This document shows, one piece after another, positions 24,210 through 32,660 of a stretch of DNA of 39,483 nucleotides. Below the pieces are notes generated by a model. The model saw nothing but the letters and a program-made list of their open reading frames with translations. It did not search any database and had not been told where the DNA came from. Position numbers and translations under genes: made by a program. The stretch's first letter is position 1, and the number at the start of each line of letters is the position of its first letter. The stretch comes from an uncultured Mycoplasmatota bacterium (GTDB taxonomy: Bacteria; Bacillota_I; Bacilli_A; RF39; UBA660), in assembly GCA_900549325.1 (NCBI GenBank), contig UROI01000011.1:1-39483 (forward strand). Direction: 5' to 3'.

Positions 24210-24240
24210 TATAATGGTATAATATTTAATATTTTATTCA
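24210..24240 (-). promoter_or_regulatory. Possible forespore (sigma-G/F) promoter of sspI
   Basis: On the minus strand, TGAATA (24240-24235), an 18-base spacer, CATTATA (24216-24210). This agrees with the G(A/C)ATA ... CATnnTA pattern. The start site would lie only about eight bases before the ATG, which would cut into the GGTG ribosome binding site, so the placement may be off. Confidence 0.35.
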
Positions 24241-24284
24241 TTGTAATTTACATGTTACTATGTTATTATATTTGTGGTGATATT

Positions 24285-25361
24285 ATGTCTATATATATTC
24301 ATATTCCTTTTTGCAATAGTATTTGTACATATTGTGATTTTTGTAAAATATTATATGATAGAAAATATATTAATGATTATTTAGATAATTTGGAGAAAGA
24401 AATTAAAATGCGATATAATGGTGAAATTGTTAATACCATTTTTATTGGAGGAGGTACTCCAAGTAGTTTAAATGATAGTGAATTGATTAGGCTTATGAAC
24501 ATTATTAAAGTATTTAAGCTTAGTAAAGAGTACGAATTTACTATTGAGTGTAATGTTGAATCTATTACTGAAAGTAAGCTTGAAATAATGAAAAAATATG
24601 GGGTTAACAGAATAAGTATTGGGGTAGAATCTTTTGATGATAATGTTATTAAATTACTTGGTAGAAATCATACTAAGAATGATGTCTATAAAAAAATAAA
24701 AATAGTTAAAAAATATTTTGATAATATTAATATTGATTTAATATATGCTGCTTATGATGATATAAATATTTTAAAAAGTGATATAAATTGTTTTCTAGAA
24801 CTTGATATTCCGCATATTTCTACTTATAGTTTAATAATTGAAGATAATACTATTTTGAAAATTAAGGGTATGGAAAGCATAGACGAAGATACTGACTATG
24901 AAATGTATAAATATATAGAGAATATTTTTGAGAAAAATAATTATATTCATTATGAAATTAGTAATTATGCTAAAGATGGGTATCAATCTAAGCATAATTT
25001 GGTGTATTGGAATAATGAAGAATACTATGGATTTGGTTTATCTAGCACTAGTTATATAAATAATGAGAGGATAACAAATACTAGGAACTTGAGAAATTAT
25101 TTGAATGGAGAATATTCTGGTACAATTATTTATGAAGATAAAAATATTAGGATGGAAAATGAAGTTATGCTTGGATTTAGAAAACTTGATGGTATAGATT
25201 TGGAGGTATTTAAAAATAAGTTTAATGTTTCTTTAGAGGATATATATAATGTTAATGATTTAATTAATGCTGGTTATTTAGTAAAGGAAAATAATCATAT
25301 TAGAATTAAAAAGGAATATATGTATATCTCTAATGAAATTATTGTAAGAGTACTTGAATAA
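24285..25361 (+). CDS. hemW: Radical SAM heme chaperone HemW-like protein
   Basis: 358 aa from ATG 24285; the earlier ATG at 24252 adds residues upstream of the conserved MSIYIHIPFC start. The radical SAM cluster motif is CNSICTYC (CX3CX2C, about residues 10-17). IFIGGGTPSSL is the SAM-binding GGGTP segment; FTIECNVESIT, GVNRISIGVESFDD and the C-terminal HemW domain (YYGFGLSSTSYIN, MLGFRKLDGIDL) follow. The family was long labelled coproporphyrinogen oxidase but transfers heme in tested members. No heme genes are nearby. It is divergent from sspI. Confidence 0.92.
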   Translation: MSIYIHIPFCNSICTYCDFCKILYDRKYINDYLDNLEKEIKMRYNGEIVNTIFIGGGTPSSLNDSELIRLMNIIKVFKLSKEYEFTIECNVESITESKLEIMKKYGVNRISIGVESFDDNVIKLLGRNHTKNDVYKKIKIVKKYFDNINIDLIYAAYDDINILKSDINCFLELDIPHISTYSLIIEDNTILKIKGMESIDEDTDYEMYKYIENIFEKNNYIHYEISNYAKDGYQSKHNLVYWNNEEYYGFGLSSTSYINNERITNTRNLRNYLNGEYSGTIIYEDKNIRMENEVMLGFRKLDGIDLEVFKNKFNVSLEDIYNVNDLINAGYLVKENNHIRIKKEYMYISNEIIVRVLE

Positions 25362-25406
25362 TATTTCTCTTTGTGTTAAAATATTGTTTCGCGAAGGGAT
25401 GGTACA

Positions 25407-25715
25407 ATGGATAATAGAGATAAAATAATAAAAGATTTATATGAATTAAAATCATCTATTTCTAGCGAAATATTTGAATTAGAAAATAAATTATACTTAC
25501 TTAGAGATTCATTAGATGATATTAATAATGAAATATGTAAAGCTGCTGGGCATAGTTTTAGTGATTGGAAACAAGCTATTAATCCTGCTTGGCTTAATAA
25601 TACTAATGATGAAAACATTGATATGTATTGTTATAAAAGAAAATGCAGTGTTTGTGGAAAAGAAGAGATTACTTTTGATAAAGTAACTCCTAAAATCCGT
25701 GGTAGGGTAAAATAA
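25407..25715 (+). CDS. Small putative metal-binding protein with coiled coil
   Basis: 102 aa, no family recognised. The first ~45 residues form a heptad-patterned helix (KIIKDLYELKSSISSEIFEL, ENKLYLLRDSLDDINNEI). The remainder holds AAGHSFSDWK and then YKRKCSVCGKEEI, so a His plus CxxC, with an earlier Cys in NEICKAAGH. This looks like a small treble-clef or zinc-ribbon fold (inference). The ATG follows GAAGGGATGG. A terminator follows closely, so it is either single or the last gene after hemW. Confidence 0.65.
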   Translation: MDNRDKIIKDLYELKSSISSEIFELENKLYLLRDSLDDINNEICKAAGHSFSDWKQAINPAWLNNTNDENIDMYCYKRKCSVCGKEEITFDKVTPKIRGRVK

Positions 25716-25716
25716 T

Positions 25717-25744
25717 AGTTCAATGGTTTATTTGGACTTTTTTC
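25717..25744 (+). terminator. Intrinsic terminator after the small metal-binding protein gene
   Basis: Stem AGTTCAA/TTGGACT (one wobble) with an 8-base loop, then six T. Confidence 0.7.
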
Positions 25745-25793
25745 TTTACTTATTTAGTTAAATATTTTATAATTATTATGTGAGGTAGATGTT

Positions 25794-26594
25794 ATGGAAA
25801 AGTTTATAAAATTTATTACTAATGAAAAGTTTTATTTACCAATAGTTTATATTATTATTGGACTTGTTTTATATTTGATAATAGAAAAAGTTATTAATAG
25901 AATATCTAAGGGACATATTGGTAATAGTGGTAAAGATAAAAGAAAAGATACTATTATTAATTTGGGAAGAAGTATATTTAAATATTTAATACTTATATTT
26001 ATAGTTCTCGGTATACTTAAAATATATGGTATTGATACAACAAGTATTATTGCTTCTTTGGGCGTATTTGCTGCGGTTATTGGTCTTGCTTTTCAAGATA
26101 TTGTTAAAGATTTATTAGCAGGAGTTGCTATTTTATTTGATAATAAATATGCTGTCGGTGATACTGTGTCAATTAATGGATTTCAAGGTACTGTAATTGA
26201 GTTTGGGCTTAGAACTACTAAAATAAAGGCTTTTACTGGAGAAGTAAAGTCTATTGGCAATTCTTCTTTTAGTGAAGTTATTAATTACAATTTAGCTAAT
26301 TGTGATATTTTCCTTAAACTTAATGTTGCTTATAATACTGATATCGACAAATTAGAGAAAGTTTTGGAAAGTATGAGGGAAGATATTCTTAAAATTGAAA
26401 ATGTTAAGGATTATAAATTACTCGGAGTAGATGAATTAGGAGACTCTAGTATTGTATATGCAATTGATATTACTTGTAAGGCTATGACTAATTATGCTAT
26501 TAAAAGAGAAGTACTAAAAATGATAAAGAAAAAATTTGATGAGGAAGGAATTAATATTCCATACACCACTGTGGATGTTAATATTAGGAAGTAA
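25794..26594 (+). CDS. MscS-family mechanosensitive channel
   Basis: 266 aa, a minimal MscS with three membrane helices: LPIVYIIIGLVLYLIIEKVI, YLILIFIVLGILKIYG and the pore-lining TM3 (SIIASLGVFAAVIGLAFQDIVKDLLAGVAILFD) with its Gly/Ala packing pattern. The beta domain follows (VGDTVSINGFQGTVIEFGLRTTKIK), then the alpha/beta C-terminal domain. Such channels release solutes on hypo-osmotic shock, which fits with the c-di-AMP system elsewhere in the window. GAGG precedes the ATG. The HD hydrolase starts two bases after its stop, so the two are co-transcribed. Confidence 0.93.
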   Translation: MEKFIKFITNEKFYLPIVYIIIGLVLYLIIEKVINRISKGHIGNSGKDKRKDTIINLGRSIFKYLILIFIVLGILKIYGIDTTSIIASLGVFAAVIGLAFQDIVKDLLAGVAILFDNKYAVGDTVSINGFQGTVIEFGLRTTKIKAFTGEVKSIGNSSFSEVINYNLANCDIFLKLNVAYNTDIDKLEKVLESMREDILKIENVKDYKLLGVDELGDSSIVYAIDITCKAMTNYAIKREVLKMIKKKFDEEGINIPYTTVDVNIRK

Positions 26595-26596
26595 AT

Positions 26597-27172
26597 ATGG
26601 ATAAAGTTAGTTATTTTAATAAAGAATATAGTTATATTAAAGACGAAAAGAAGAAAGAAGATTTAAAGTATTTAGTTAGTGAACTACCTGATTACTTTTT
26701 TGAGATACCTGCTTCAAGTACTGGTAAATATCACCCAGAGTTTGCTGGAACTAAGAATGGATTAGTTAAACATACTAAGGTTGCTGTTCGTATTGCCAAG
26801 GAACTTTTGGATAATCCTGGAATTAATAATTTTACACAAAATGAAAAAGATATTATTTTGATGGCTCTTACTCTTCATGACGGATTGAAAAAAGGTAATC
26901 CTGAAGAAAGATATACGAGATTTGATCATCCTTTACTTGCAGCTTCTTTTGTTAGAGAGCATAAGGATAAATTATCTTTAAATGCTGAAGAACTTGATTT
27001 AATGACTAGAGTAATGTCTTCACATATGGGAATTTGGAATAAAGATTTTAATGATAATGAGGTGTTACCAATTCCTAAGGATAAATATGAAAGATTTGTT
27101 CATTTATGTGATTATTTATCTAGTAAAAAATTTCTTAATGTGGATTTTGATGGTATTGATATTAAATATTGA
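26597..27172 (+). CDS. HD-domain phosphohydrolase
   Basis: 191 aa. The metal-binding HD pattern is complete: H59 (KHT), H94-D95 (LHDG), a later His in DHPLLAASF, SSHMG, and Asp in HLCDYLSSK. This layout (H...HD...H...H...D) suggests a two-metal site with nucleotidase or phosphodiesterase activity. Proteins of this kind occur on phages and in Firmicute chromosomes, annotated simply as HD hydrolases. Here nothing else suggests a phage. The substrate is unknown. It is coupled to mscS and ends in a terminator that includes its stop codon. Confidence 0.85.
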   Translation: MDKVSYFNKEYSYIKDEKKKEDLKYLVSELPDYFFEIPASSTGKYHPEFAGTKNGLVKHTKVAVRIAKELLDNPGINNFTQNEKDIILMALTLHDGLKKGNPEERYTRFDHPLLAASFVREHKDKLSLNAEELDLMTRVMSSHMGIWNKDFNDNEVLPIPKDKYERFVHLCDYLSSKKFLNVDFDGIDIKY

Positions 27173-27194
27173 CTTCTAATGAGAAGTCTTTTTT
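27171..27194 (+). terminator. Intrinsic terminator of mscS-HD operon
   Basis: Perfect 7-bp stem GACTTCT/AGAAGTC with loop AATG, then six T. Confidence 0.92.
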
Positions 27195-27216
27195 CATAAT
27201 ATTTATTAGTGATATT

Positions 27217-28200
27217 ATGAAAATGAGATATTTATTTATTCCAATGATTATTATAACTTTAATGATATGGGTAATTAATATGGATAGTGATGCTTTAGTT
27301 AATAGGGAAATTATTAATGATACTATAGAGATTAGTTATCCTTATTTTAATAATAAAAAGATAGATAATTTTATTGATGAATATTTAAATAGATATAAAA
27401 ATAATAATGGTATTATTGACTATGATTATGACAATAATGATAATAAATATTATGTTATGTTTTATAAATATTTTTTTGATAATAATATTTATAGTTATGA
27501 TATAGATTCTTTTATGATAGATTTAGATAGCGGTACTATAAGTATGGTATATACTGAGGTATTTAATTATGATATTATTACTAATACAAAGATAAATGAT
27601 GATGGTAAATTGATTGCTCTTACTTTTGATGATGGACCAAATTATAATACTAATAAGGTGTTAGATATACTTAATAAATATAATGTAAAAGCTACTTTCT
27701 TTGTACTTGGTTGTAAAGCAAAAGATAATAAAGAAATATTAAAAAAAGAATATGATAATGGAATGGAAATAGGTAATCATACATTTAATCATTTGTTATT
27801 AACTAAATATAAAGAGGATGTTATTAAAGAGGAAATAGATAATACTTCTTCAGTTATATTTGAGGCTACGGGTACATATCCTAAACTATTGAGACCTAGT
27901 TACGGTGCTTATAATAATATAATAAAAAAAATAGGTGATATGCCTATTATTATATGGGATATTGATACTCTAGATTGGAAGTATCATAATTCTAAAAGAA
28001 TTGCCAATAGGGTAATTAATAAAGTCAAGGATGGAGATATTATTTTAATGCATGATATATATAGTGCCACAGCAAATAGTCTAAATATTATTATTCCGGA
28101 ACTTCAAAATAGAGGATATACTTTTGTTACTGTACCAGAACTATTTTATTATAAAGAAATTACTTTAGAAAAAGGAAAGGTATATGGTTATGCTAGATAG
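27217..28200 (+). CDS. Polysaccharide deacetylase (CE4), membrane-anchored
   Basis: 327 aa from ATG 27217; the longer in-frame extension back to 27169 runs through the preceding terminator and is rejected. An N-terminal membrane anchor (LFIPMIIITLMIWVI) is followed by a ~100-residue domain of PdaC-like appearance (ISYPYFNNKKIDNFIDEY...DSFMIDLDSGTISMVYTEVF). The CE4 catalytic domain follows with TFDDGP, GNHTFNH, LRPSYGAYN, WDIDTLDW and LMHDIY, so all five motifs are present. Peptidoglycan N-deacetylation outside the membrane is the likely reaction. It converges directly on the TetR gene with no spacer between the two stop codons. Confidence 0.9.
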   Translation: MKMRYLFIPMIIITLMIWVINMDSDALVNREIINDTIEISYPYFNNKKIDNFIDEYLNRYKNNNGIIDYDYDNNDNKYYVMFYKYFFDNNIYSYDIDSFMIDLDSGTISMVYTEVFNYDIITNTKINDDGKLIALTFDDGPNYNTNKVLDILNKYNVKATFFVLGCKAKDNKEILKKEYDNGMEIGNHTFNHLLLTKYKEDVIKEEIDNTSSVIFEATGTYPKLLRPSYGAYNNIIKKIGDMPIIIWDIDTLDWKYHNSKRIANRVINKVKDGDIILMHDIYSATANSLNIIIPELQNRGYTFVTVPELFYYKEITLEKGKVYGYAR

Positions 28201-28755
28201 TTAACATAAGTTATCTGGAATTAATTTACTTATATATTTTAATATACTATCTTTAGTATATTTTTTTGGATTTTTTATATATTTTAAGCAAATACTTATG
28301 ACTCCATTTACATAAAAGATAGTAATTATTTCTGATGGTATTTCTTCATTATATAATGGATGATTTTCAATATTCTCAGCAATATTTTTTAAAATAGTAT
28401 CATGAAATATATTACTAGCAATATTGTTGTTATTATATTTTATAACTAGTGAATATGTATCAATGTTTTCATTTATGTGTTCTAGAAGTAAATTGATTAA
28501 ATTAATGTAATATTCTTTAATGTTTATTGGTACTTCATTTTGAGATAACTTTTGTTTTAATTCTTCTTCAAGGTCATTTACTAAAGCTGATAAGAGATCA
28601 TATTTATCATTGAAATTATTATAAAATGTAGATCTGTTGGTATTGGCTTCTTTGCATATATCTGATACTGTTATCTTTTCAAATGGTTTGTTTTTCATAG
28701 TTAATAATAATCCTTTATAAAGGTTATTTTTTGTTTTAATTATTCTTTGATCCAA
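28201..28755 (-). CDS. TetR-family transcriptional regulator
   Basis: 184 aa starting at TTG 28755 after AGGTGG. The N-terminal helix-turn-helix is classical (ITVSDICKEANTNRSTFYNNFNDKYDLLSAL, residues ~28-58). The ligand domain is divergent and helical, with the end YVNGVISICLKYIKNPKKYT like that of DhaS/TetR_C_7-type regulators. It is transcribed divergently from dnaG; the two promoters share an inverted repeat. Whether it controls itself, dnaG-rpoD or the adjacent deacetylase cannot be told from sequence. Confidence 0.88.
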   Translation of the reverse strand: MDQRIIKTKNNLYKGLLLTMKNKPFEKITVSDICKEANTNRSTFYNNFNDKYDLLSALVNDLEEELKQKLSQNEVPINIKEYYINLINLLLEHINENIDTYSLVIKYNNNNIASNIFHDTILKNIAENIENHPLYNEEIPSEIITIFYVNGVISICLKYIKNPKKYTKDSILKYISKLIPDNLC

Positions 28756-28773
28756 AATATACCACCTAATTAT

Positions 28774-28824
28774 ATTATATTTAATATTTGATAAATGTAA
28801 AGAGTTTTAAAGTTTTCCTTTACA
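28774..28824 (-). promoter_or_regulatory. tetR promoter and symmetric -35 palindrome
   Basis: On the minus strand, TTTACA (28801-28796), a 16-base spacer, TATAAT (28779-28774). The region between the divergent -35 boxes forms an inverted repeat TGTAAAG-N15-CTTTACA (28796-28802 and 28818-28824). The symmetry partly follows from two identical -35 boxes, but it also makes a fair TetR operator. Confidence 0.6.
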
Positions 28825-28847
28825 AAGAAATTGTTTTGTTATATAAT
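28819..28847 (+). promoter_or_regulatory. Promoter of the dnaG-rpoD-trmK operon
   Basis: TTTACA (28819-28824), a 17-base spacer, TATAAT (28842-28847), 31 bases before the dnaG ATG. Confidence 0.85.
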
Positions 28848-28877
28848 TATATTGGCTTTTTGTAAGGAAGTGATATT

Positions 28878-30620
28878 ATGGCTTATATCAGTAATGAGAC
28901 TATTAATGAAATAAGAAATAAGACTGATATAGTAGAGGTAGTATCAAGATATGTTAATCTTACAAAGACTGGTAAAAATTATATTGGAGTGTGTCCTTTT
29001 CATGATGATCATTCTCCGAGTATGAGTGTCAGTCCTGAAAAACAAATATATACTTGCTTTTCATGTGGTGCTTCAGGTAATGTATTTACTTTTGTATCAG
29101 ACTTTGAAAAAATATCTTTTGCTGAGGCTGTTAAATTACTTGGAGAAAAGGTTGGCATTAGTATATCTGAAAATATAAAAGTTAATGCTAAGAGAGATGA
29201 ATACTTTGATATATATGATTTAGCTAGTAAGTTTTATCAAAATAGTCTTAATAGTAGTTTGGGTAAAAATGCTATAGAGTATTTAGAAAATAGACATCTT
29301 GATAAAGATACTATTAAAAAATTTGGTATAGGTCTTTCTATTCAGAAGGTATCACTTACTGAATATCTTAATAATAAAAAATATTCTTTAGATAAGCTTA
29401 TTGATATAGGGCTTACTAATGATAATGGTAATGATATATTTGTAAGTAGAATTATGTTCCCTATATGGGATTTAAGTGGTAATGTTGTTGCTTTTTCTGG
29501 AAGAATATATAATACTAAGGATAACTCTAAATACATAAATACTAAAGAGACTGATAAGTTTAAAAAAGGTAAAATATTATATAACTATCATATAGCTAAA
29601 GAACATTTAAAGAAGAATGATACAGTTATTATAATGGAAGGACAAATGGATGTTATTAGGGCTAGTACTGTTGGTATTAATAACTGTATAGCTACGATGG
29701 GAACTGCACTTACTAAGGATCATAAAATGGTACTTAAAAATATGGCAAAAAATATCATTTTATGTTTTGATGGTGATGCTGCTGGTGAAAAAGCTACGCT
29801 TAGTGCTATAGAACTTTTAGAGGATACGGGAGTTAATATTAAAATAGTTAGACTTCCTAATAATATGGATCCTGATGAGTATATTTTAAAAGAGGGTAAA
29901 GATAGTTTCTTATATCAAATTAAGTCCGCAATGACTTTAATTGATTATAAGATGGAAATATTAAAAAAAGATAAAGATTTTAGTAATATAAAAGAAATAT
30001 CTTCTTATATTAATACGATGTTAAAAGAATTAGTTAATGAAAAAGATGATATTGTTATTGAACTTAATTTAAAAAAGTTATCTGATAATTTTAATATTGA
30101 TTATAATACTATTAAAGAAAAATATGATAGTATGAAAAAAAATAATGATAATAATAAGATAATTATTAAAGAAGAAAAACCTAAAAAGGTTTATGATAAA
30201 TATGGAATGGCAGAAAATTATTTAATATATTATATGTTTAAAGATAATATGGTTATAAATATGGTTGAAAATAGAGTTGGATATTTTCCAACAAAAAATA
30301 TTAGAGAATTATCTAATGAAATTATTTACTATTTTCATAAATATGGTATAATAAATGTCGCTGATTTTATTAGTTATATATCTGATAAAGAAGAAATACT
30401 TAAGACTTTAAAAGATATTTTTGCTATGAATATCAAAGATGACTTTCAAGAAAAAGAAATTGAAGATTATATTTTTGTTGTAAATGAGTATCATAAAGAA
30501 GTAAAGATAAATGATTTAAACAAAAAATTAAAAGAAGAGAAAGATCCTTTGAAACAAGCAAAAATAATTGAGGAAATAATGAAGTTAAGGGGAGTGAATA
30601 AAAATGGTACCAGAAATTAA
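28878..30620 (+). CDS. dnaG: DNA primase
   Basis: 580-aa primase that lays RNA primers at the replication fork. The CHC2 zinc finger is complete: C39, H42, C60, C63 (VCPFHDDHSPSMS, YTCFSCGASGNVF). The catalytic core has IFVSRIMFPIWDLSGNVVAFSGR and the TOPRIM motifs EGQMDVI (Glu254) and CFDGDAAGEKA. The C-terminal DnaB-binding domain is present but divergent. Length is close to the family norm (~600). It leads the classical macromolecular synthesis operon and overlaps rpoD by 17 bases. Confidence 0.96.
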   Translation: MAYISNETINEIRNKTDIVEVVSRYVNLTKTGKNYIGVCPFHDDHSPSMSVSPEKQIYTCFSCGASGNVFTFVSDFEKISFAEAVKLLGEKVGISISENIKVNAKRDEYFDIYDLASKFYQNSLNSSLGKNAIEYLENRHLDKDTIKKFGIGLSIQKVSLTEYLNNKKYSLDKLIDIGLTNDNGNDIFVSRIMFPIWDLSGNVVAFSGRIYNTKDNSKYINTKETDKFKKGKILYNYHIAKEHLKKNDTVIIMEGQMDVIRASTVGINNCIATMGTALTKDHKMVLKNMAKNIILCFDGDAAGEKATLSAIELLEDTGVNIKIVRLPNNMDPDEYILKEGKDSFLYQIKSAMTLIDYKMEILKKDKDFSNIKEISSYINTMLKELVNEKDDIVIELNLKKLSDNFNIDYNTIKEKYDSMKKNNDNNKIIIKEEKPKKVYDKYGMAENYLIYYMFKDNMVINMVENRVGYFPTKNIRELSNEIIYYFHKYGIINVADFISYISDKEEILKTLKDIFAMNIKDDFQEKEIEDYIFVVNEYHKEVKINDLNKKLKEEKDPLKQAKIIEEIMKLRGVNKNGTRN

Positions 30621-31704
30621 GGATTTTGAGCAAAGAAAAGAAACGTTAATTAAGAAGGGTAAAGAACTTGGCTTTATCACTTATGAAGAGATTGCAGAAG
30701 AGTTAAAAGGACTTGATGTAAGTAGTGACTTACTAGATGAATTATATAATGCTTTTATGGAAAATGATATTAGTGTTATAGCAGAGGCTGATTTAGATGA
30801 CGACTCTAGTGAAGAAGATGCTGGTGGTAATCTAGAAGATATTCTTAAGGATAATACAATAGCTAAGGAATTAACTATCAATGATCCAGTTAGAATGTAC
30901 TTAAAGGAGATAGGTAAGATAAGTCTATTATCATTAGACGAAGAAACTGAATTATCTAAGAGAATCGCTGAGGGTGATGAAGAAGCTAAAAATAGACTTG
31001 CTGAATCTAACCTAAGACTTGTTGTTTCTATAGCTAAGAGATATGTTGGTAGAGGAATGTTATTTCTTGATTTAATTCAGGAAGGTAATATAGGACTTAT
31101 GAAAGCTGTTGAAAAGTTTGATGCTGATAAGGGATATAAGTTTAGTACTTATGCTACTTGGTGGATTAGACAAGCTATAACAAGGGCTATTGCTGATCAA
31201 GCTAGAACTATTAGAGTACCAGTTCACATGGTAGAAACTATTAACAAATTATCTAGATATCAAAGACAACTTACTCTTGAACTTAATAGGGAACCTACTG
31301 ATGAAGAACTTGCTAAGAAAATGGGAATGTCTCCTGATAAAGTAAGAGAAGTTATTAAAATAGCACAAGATCCAGTATCTTTGGAGACTCCTATTGGGGA
31401 AGAAGAAGATTCACATTTAGGAGACTTTGTACCTGATGAAAGTAATATGTCTCCAGAAGACTTTACAATACATGAAATGTTAAAAGAAGAAATTGGCGAT
31501 GTACTTCTTACTTTAACTGAAAGGGAAGAACAAGTACTTAGACTTAGATTTGGTTTAGATGATGGCTCTTCAAAAACACTTGAAGAAGTTGGTCAAATGT
31601 TTGGTGTTACGAGAGAAAGAATTAGACAAATTGAAGCTAAAGCTTTAAGAAAATTAAGACATCCTTCAAGAAGTAGAAAATTAAAGGACTTCTTAAATGA
31701 ATAA
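30604..31704 (+). CDS. rpoD: Primary sigma factor RpoD/SigA
   Basis: 366-aa housekeeping sigma factor. Region 1.1 is partial, with an acidic stretch (ADLDDDSSEEDAGG). Region 1.2 (DPVRMYLKEIGKISLL), 2.1-2.2 (NLRLVVSIAKRYVGRG, DLIQEGNIGLMKAV), 2.3-2.4 (KGYKFSTYATWWIRQAITRA), 3 and 4.2 (TLEEVGQMFGVTRERIRQIE) are intact. Region 2.4 matches the standard -10 recognition helix, in agreement with the TATAAT boxes seen across the window. The start lies inside dnaG with AGGGGAG upstream. It overlaps trmK by eight bases. Confidence 0.97.
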   Translation: MVPEIKDFEQRKETLIKKGKELGFITYEEIAEELKGLDVSSDLLDELYNAFMENDISVIAEADLDDDSSEEDAGGNLEDILKDNTIAKELTINDPVRMYLKEIGKISLLSLDEETELSKRIAEGDEEAKNRLAESNLRLVVSIAKRYVGRGMLFLDLIQEGNIGLMKAVEKFDADKGYKFSTYATWWIRQAITRAIADQARTIRVPVHMVETINKLSRYQRQLTLELNREPTDEELAKKMGMSPDKVREVIKIAQDPVSLETPIGEEEDSHLGDFVPDESNMSPEDFTIHEMLKEEIGDVLLTLTEREEQVLRLRFGLDDGSSKTLEEVGQMFGVTRERIRQIEAKALRKLRHPSRSRKLKDFLNE

Positions 31705-32371
31705 GTTATCTAAAAGACTAGAAGTAGTTGCTAGTTTTGTAAATGATAATTCTAAAGTAATTGATATAGGCTGTGATCACGGCCTTTTATCTATTTATTT
31801 AGTAAATAAATATAAAAATATTAAAGTAATTGCTAGTGATGTTAACGAAAATGCTCTTAGTAGCGCTATTACTAATATAAAAAAAGAAAAATTAGAAGAT
31901 AGAATAGAAACTAGACTTGGCAGTGGGCTTGATGTAGTAGCTGCTAATGAAATTGATACCATTGTAATAGCAGGTATGGGAGCCAATACAATAGTTGGTA
32001 TCTTAAAATATAGTACTTCTAAATTAAGTAATGTTAATAATATTATTATTCAAAGTAATACTGACTTATATTTTCTTAGAAAGAATGTTACTAGTCTGGG
32101 TTATTATATTGAAGACGAAATTTTAGTAGAAGATAAGAATATTATATATACTGTTATTAAGTTTACTAAAGGTAAGAGAAGATATAACTATAAAGAATTG
32201 TATTTAGGACCAGTACTTACTACTAAAAATGATGATTTATTTAAAAAGAAATGCAATAAAGAATTAACTACTTTAAAGCTTATTCTTAAAAATATTAATA
32301 GTGGTCATTATTTATATAAATTAAAGATTAAAAGAAATATAAAGATATTAGAAGATGTTTTAAAGCATTAA
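31697..32371 (+). CDS. trmK: tRNA (adenine-22-N1) methyltransferase TrmK
   Basis: 224-aa SAM-dependent enzyme that makes m1A22 in tRNA. The Rossmann motif I is VIDIGCDHGLLSIYL, followed by IASDVNENALSSAI and the TrmK-specific DTIVIAGMGANTIVGIL; the C-terminal half is helical and basic. The dnaG-rpoD-trmK order is conserved in Firmicutes; the Nif3-like gene that often follows is absent. It starts eight bases inside rpoD. Confidence 0.92.
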   Translation: MNKLSKRLEVVASFVNDNSKVIDIGCDHGLLSIYLVNKYKNIKVIASDVNENALSSAITNIKKEKLEDRIETRLGSGLDVVAANEIDTIVIAGMGANTIVGILKYSTSKLSNVNNIIIQSNTDLYFLRKNVTSLGYYIEDEILVEDKNIIYTVIKFTKGKRRYNYKELYLGPVLTTKNDDLFKKKCNKELTTLKLILKNINSGHYLYKLKIKRNIKILEDVLKH

Positions 32372-32384
32372 TAATATCTTTTTT
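32341..32384 (+). terminator. Intrinsic terminator of dnaG-rpoD-trmK
   Basis: A perfect 10-bp stem AAAGATATTA/TAATATCTTT encloses a 21-base loop (itself partly paired, ATG/CAT) that holds the stop codon; TTT follows. Confidence 0.7.
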
Positions 32385-32398
32385 GTATGTATATTTTG

Positions 32399-32489
32399 CT
32401 TTTGTATGATAGATATGGCTGATATATTTATTTGAGACAATATAATATTTTGGCTCAAATAAACACTTTAGTACCTTAGAACTAAAGTG
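32399..32489 (+). repeat. Twin-hairpin intergenic element, copy C
   Basis: Read on the plus strand: A/T box CTTTTGTATGATAG (32399-32412); hairpin A with 10-bp stem TTTATTTGAG/CTCAAATAAA (32427-32436 with 32454-32463) and a 17-base loop starting AC and ending GG; immediately abutting hairpin B with 9-bp stem CACTTTAGT/ACTAAAGTG (32464-32472 with 32481-32489) and loop ACCTTAGA. It lies after the trmK terminator and before the rpsB promoter region, so it belongs to neither mRNA. Confidence 0.75.
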
Positions 32490-32660
32490 AAAAATAAGAA
32501 AAATAATAAATAAATATTTACTAATTTCATATAATATGGTAATATATTATTGGCTTTTCAAAAAATATACACAAATATTGATTTAATTATCCGAGTGCCT
32601 ATATAGGTGGATGTTAAAGAAGAGATATTTGGAAGAAAAACGAAAGGAGATATGATAATT
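32490..32660 (+). promoter_or_regulatory. rpsB promoter and leader region
   Basis: TATAAT at 32530-32535 is a likely -10 with no good -35. That would give a leader of about 120 bases, long for this genome. It contains a palindrome CCTATATAGG (32598-32607) in a locally GC-richer stretch (CCGAGTGCC...GGTGG), and ends in AAAGGAG (32643-32649). Many rpsB genes are autoregulated through their leader by S2; that this one is so is inference. Confidence 0.4.

Noticed and set aside
27169..27216. N-terminal extension of the deacetylase
   Set aside because: It starts with TTG inside the HD gene and reads through a strong terminator; ATG 27217 leads straight into a membrane anchor.
32607..32660. N-terminal extension of S2
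   Set aside because: GTG start without SD, sequence unlike S2; AAAGGAG and the conserved S2 start favour 32661.
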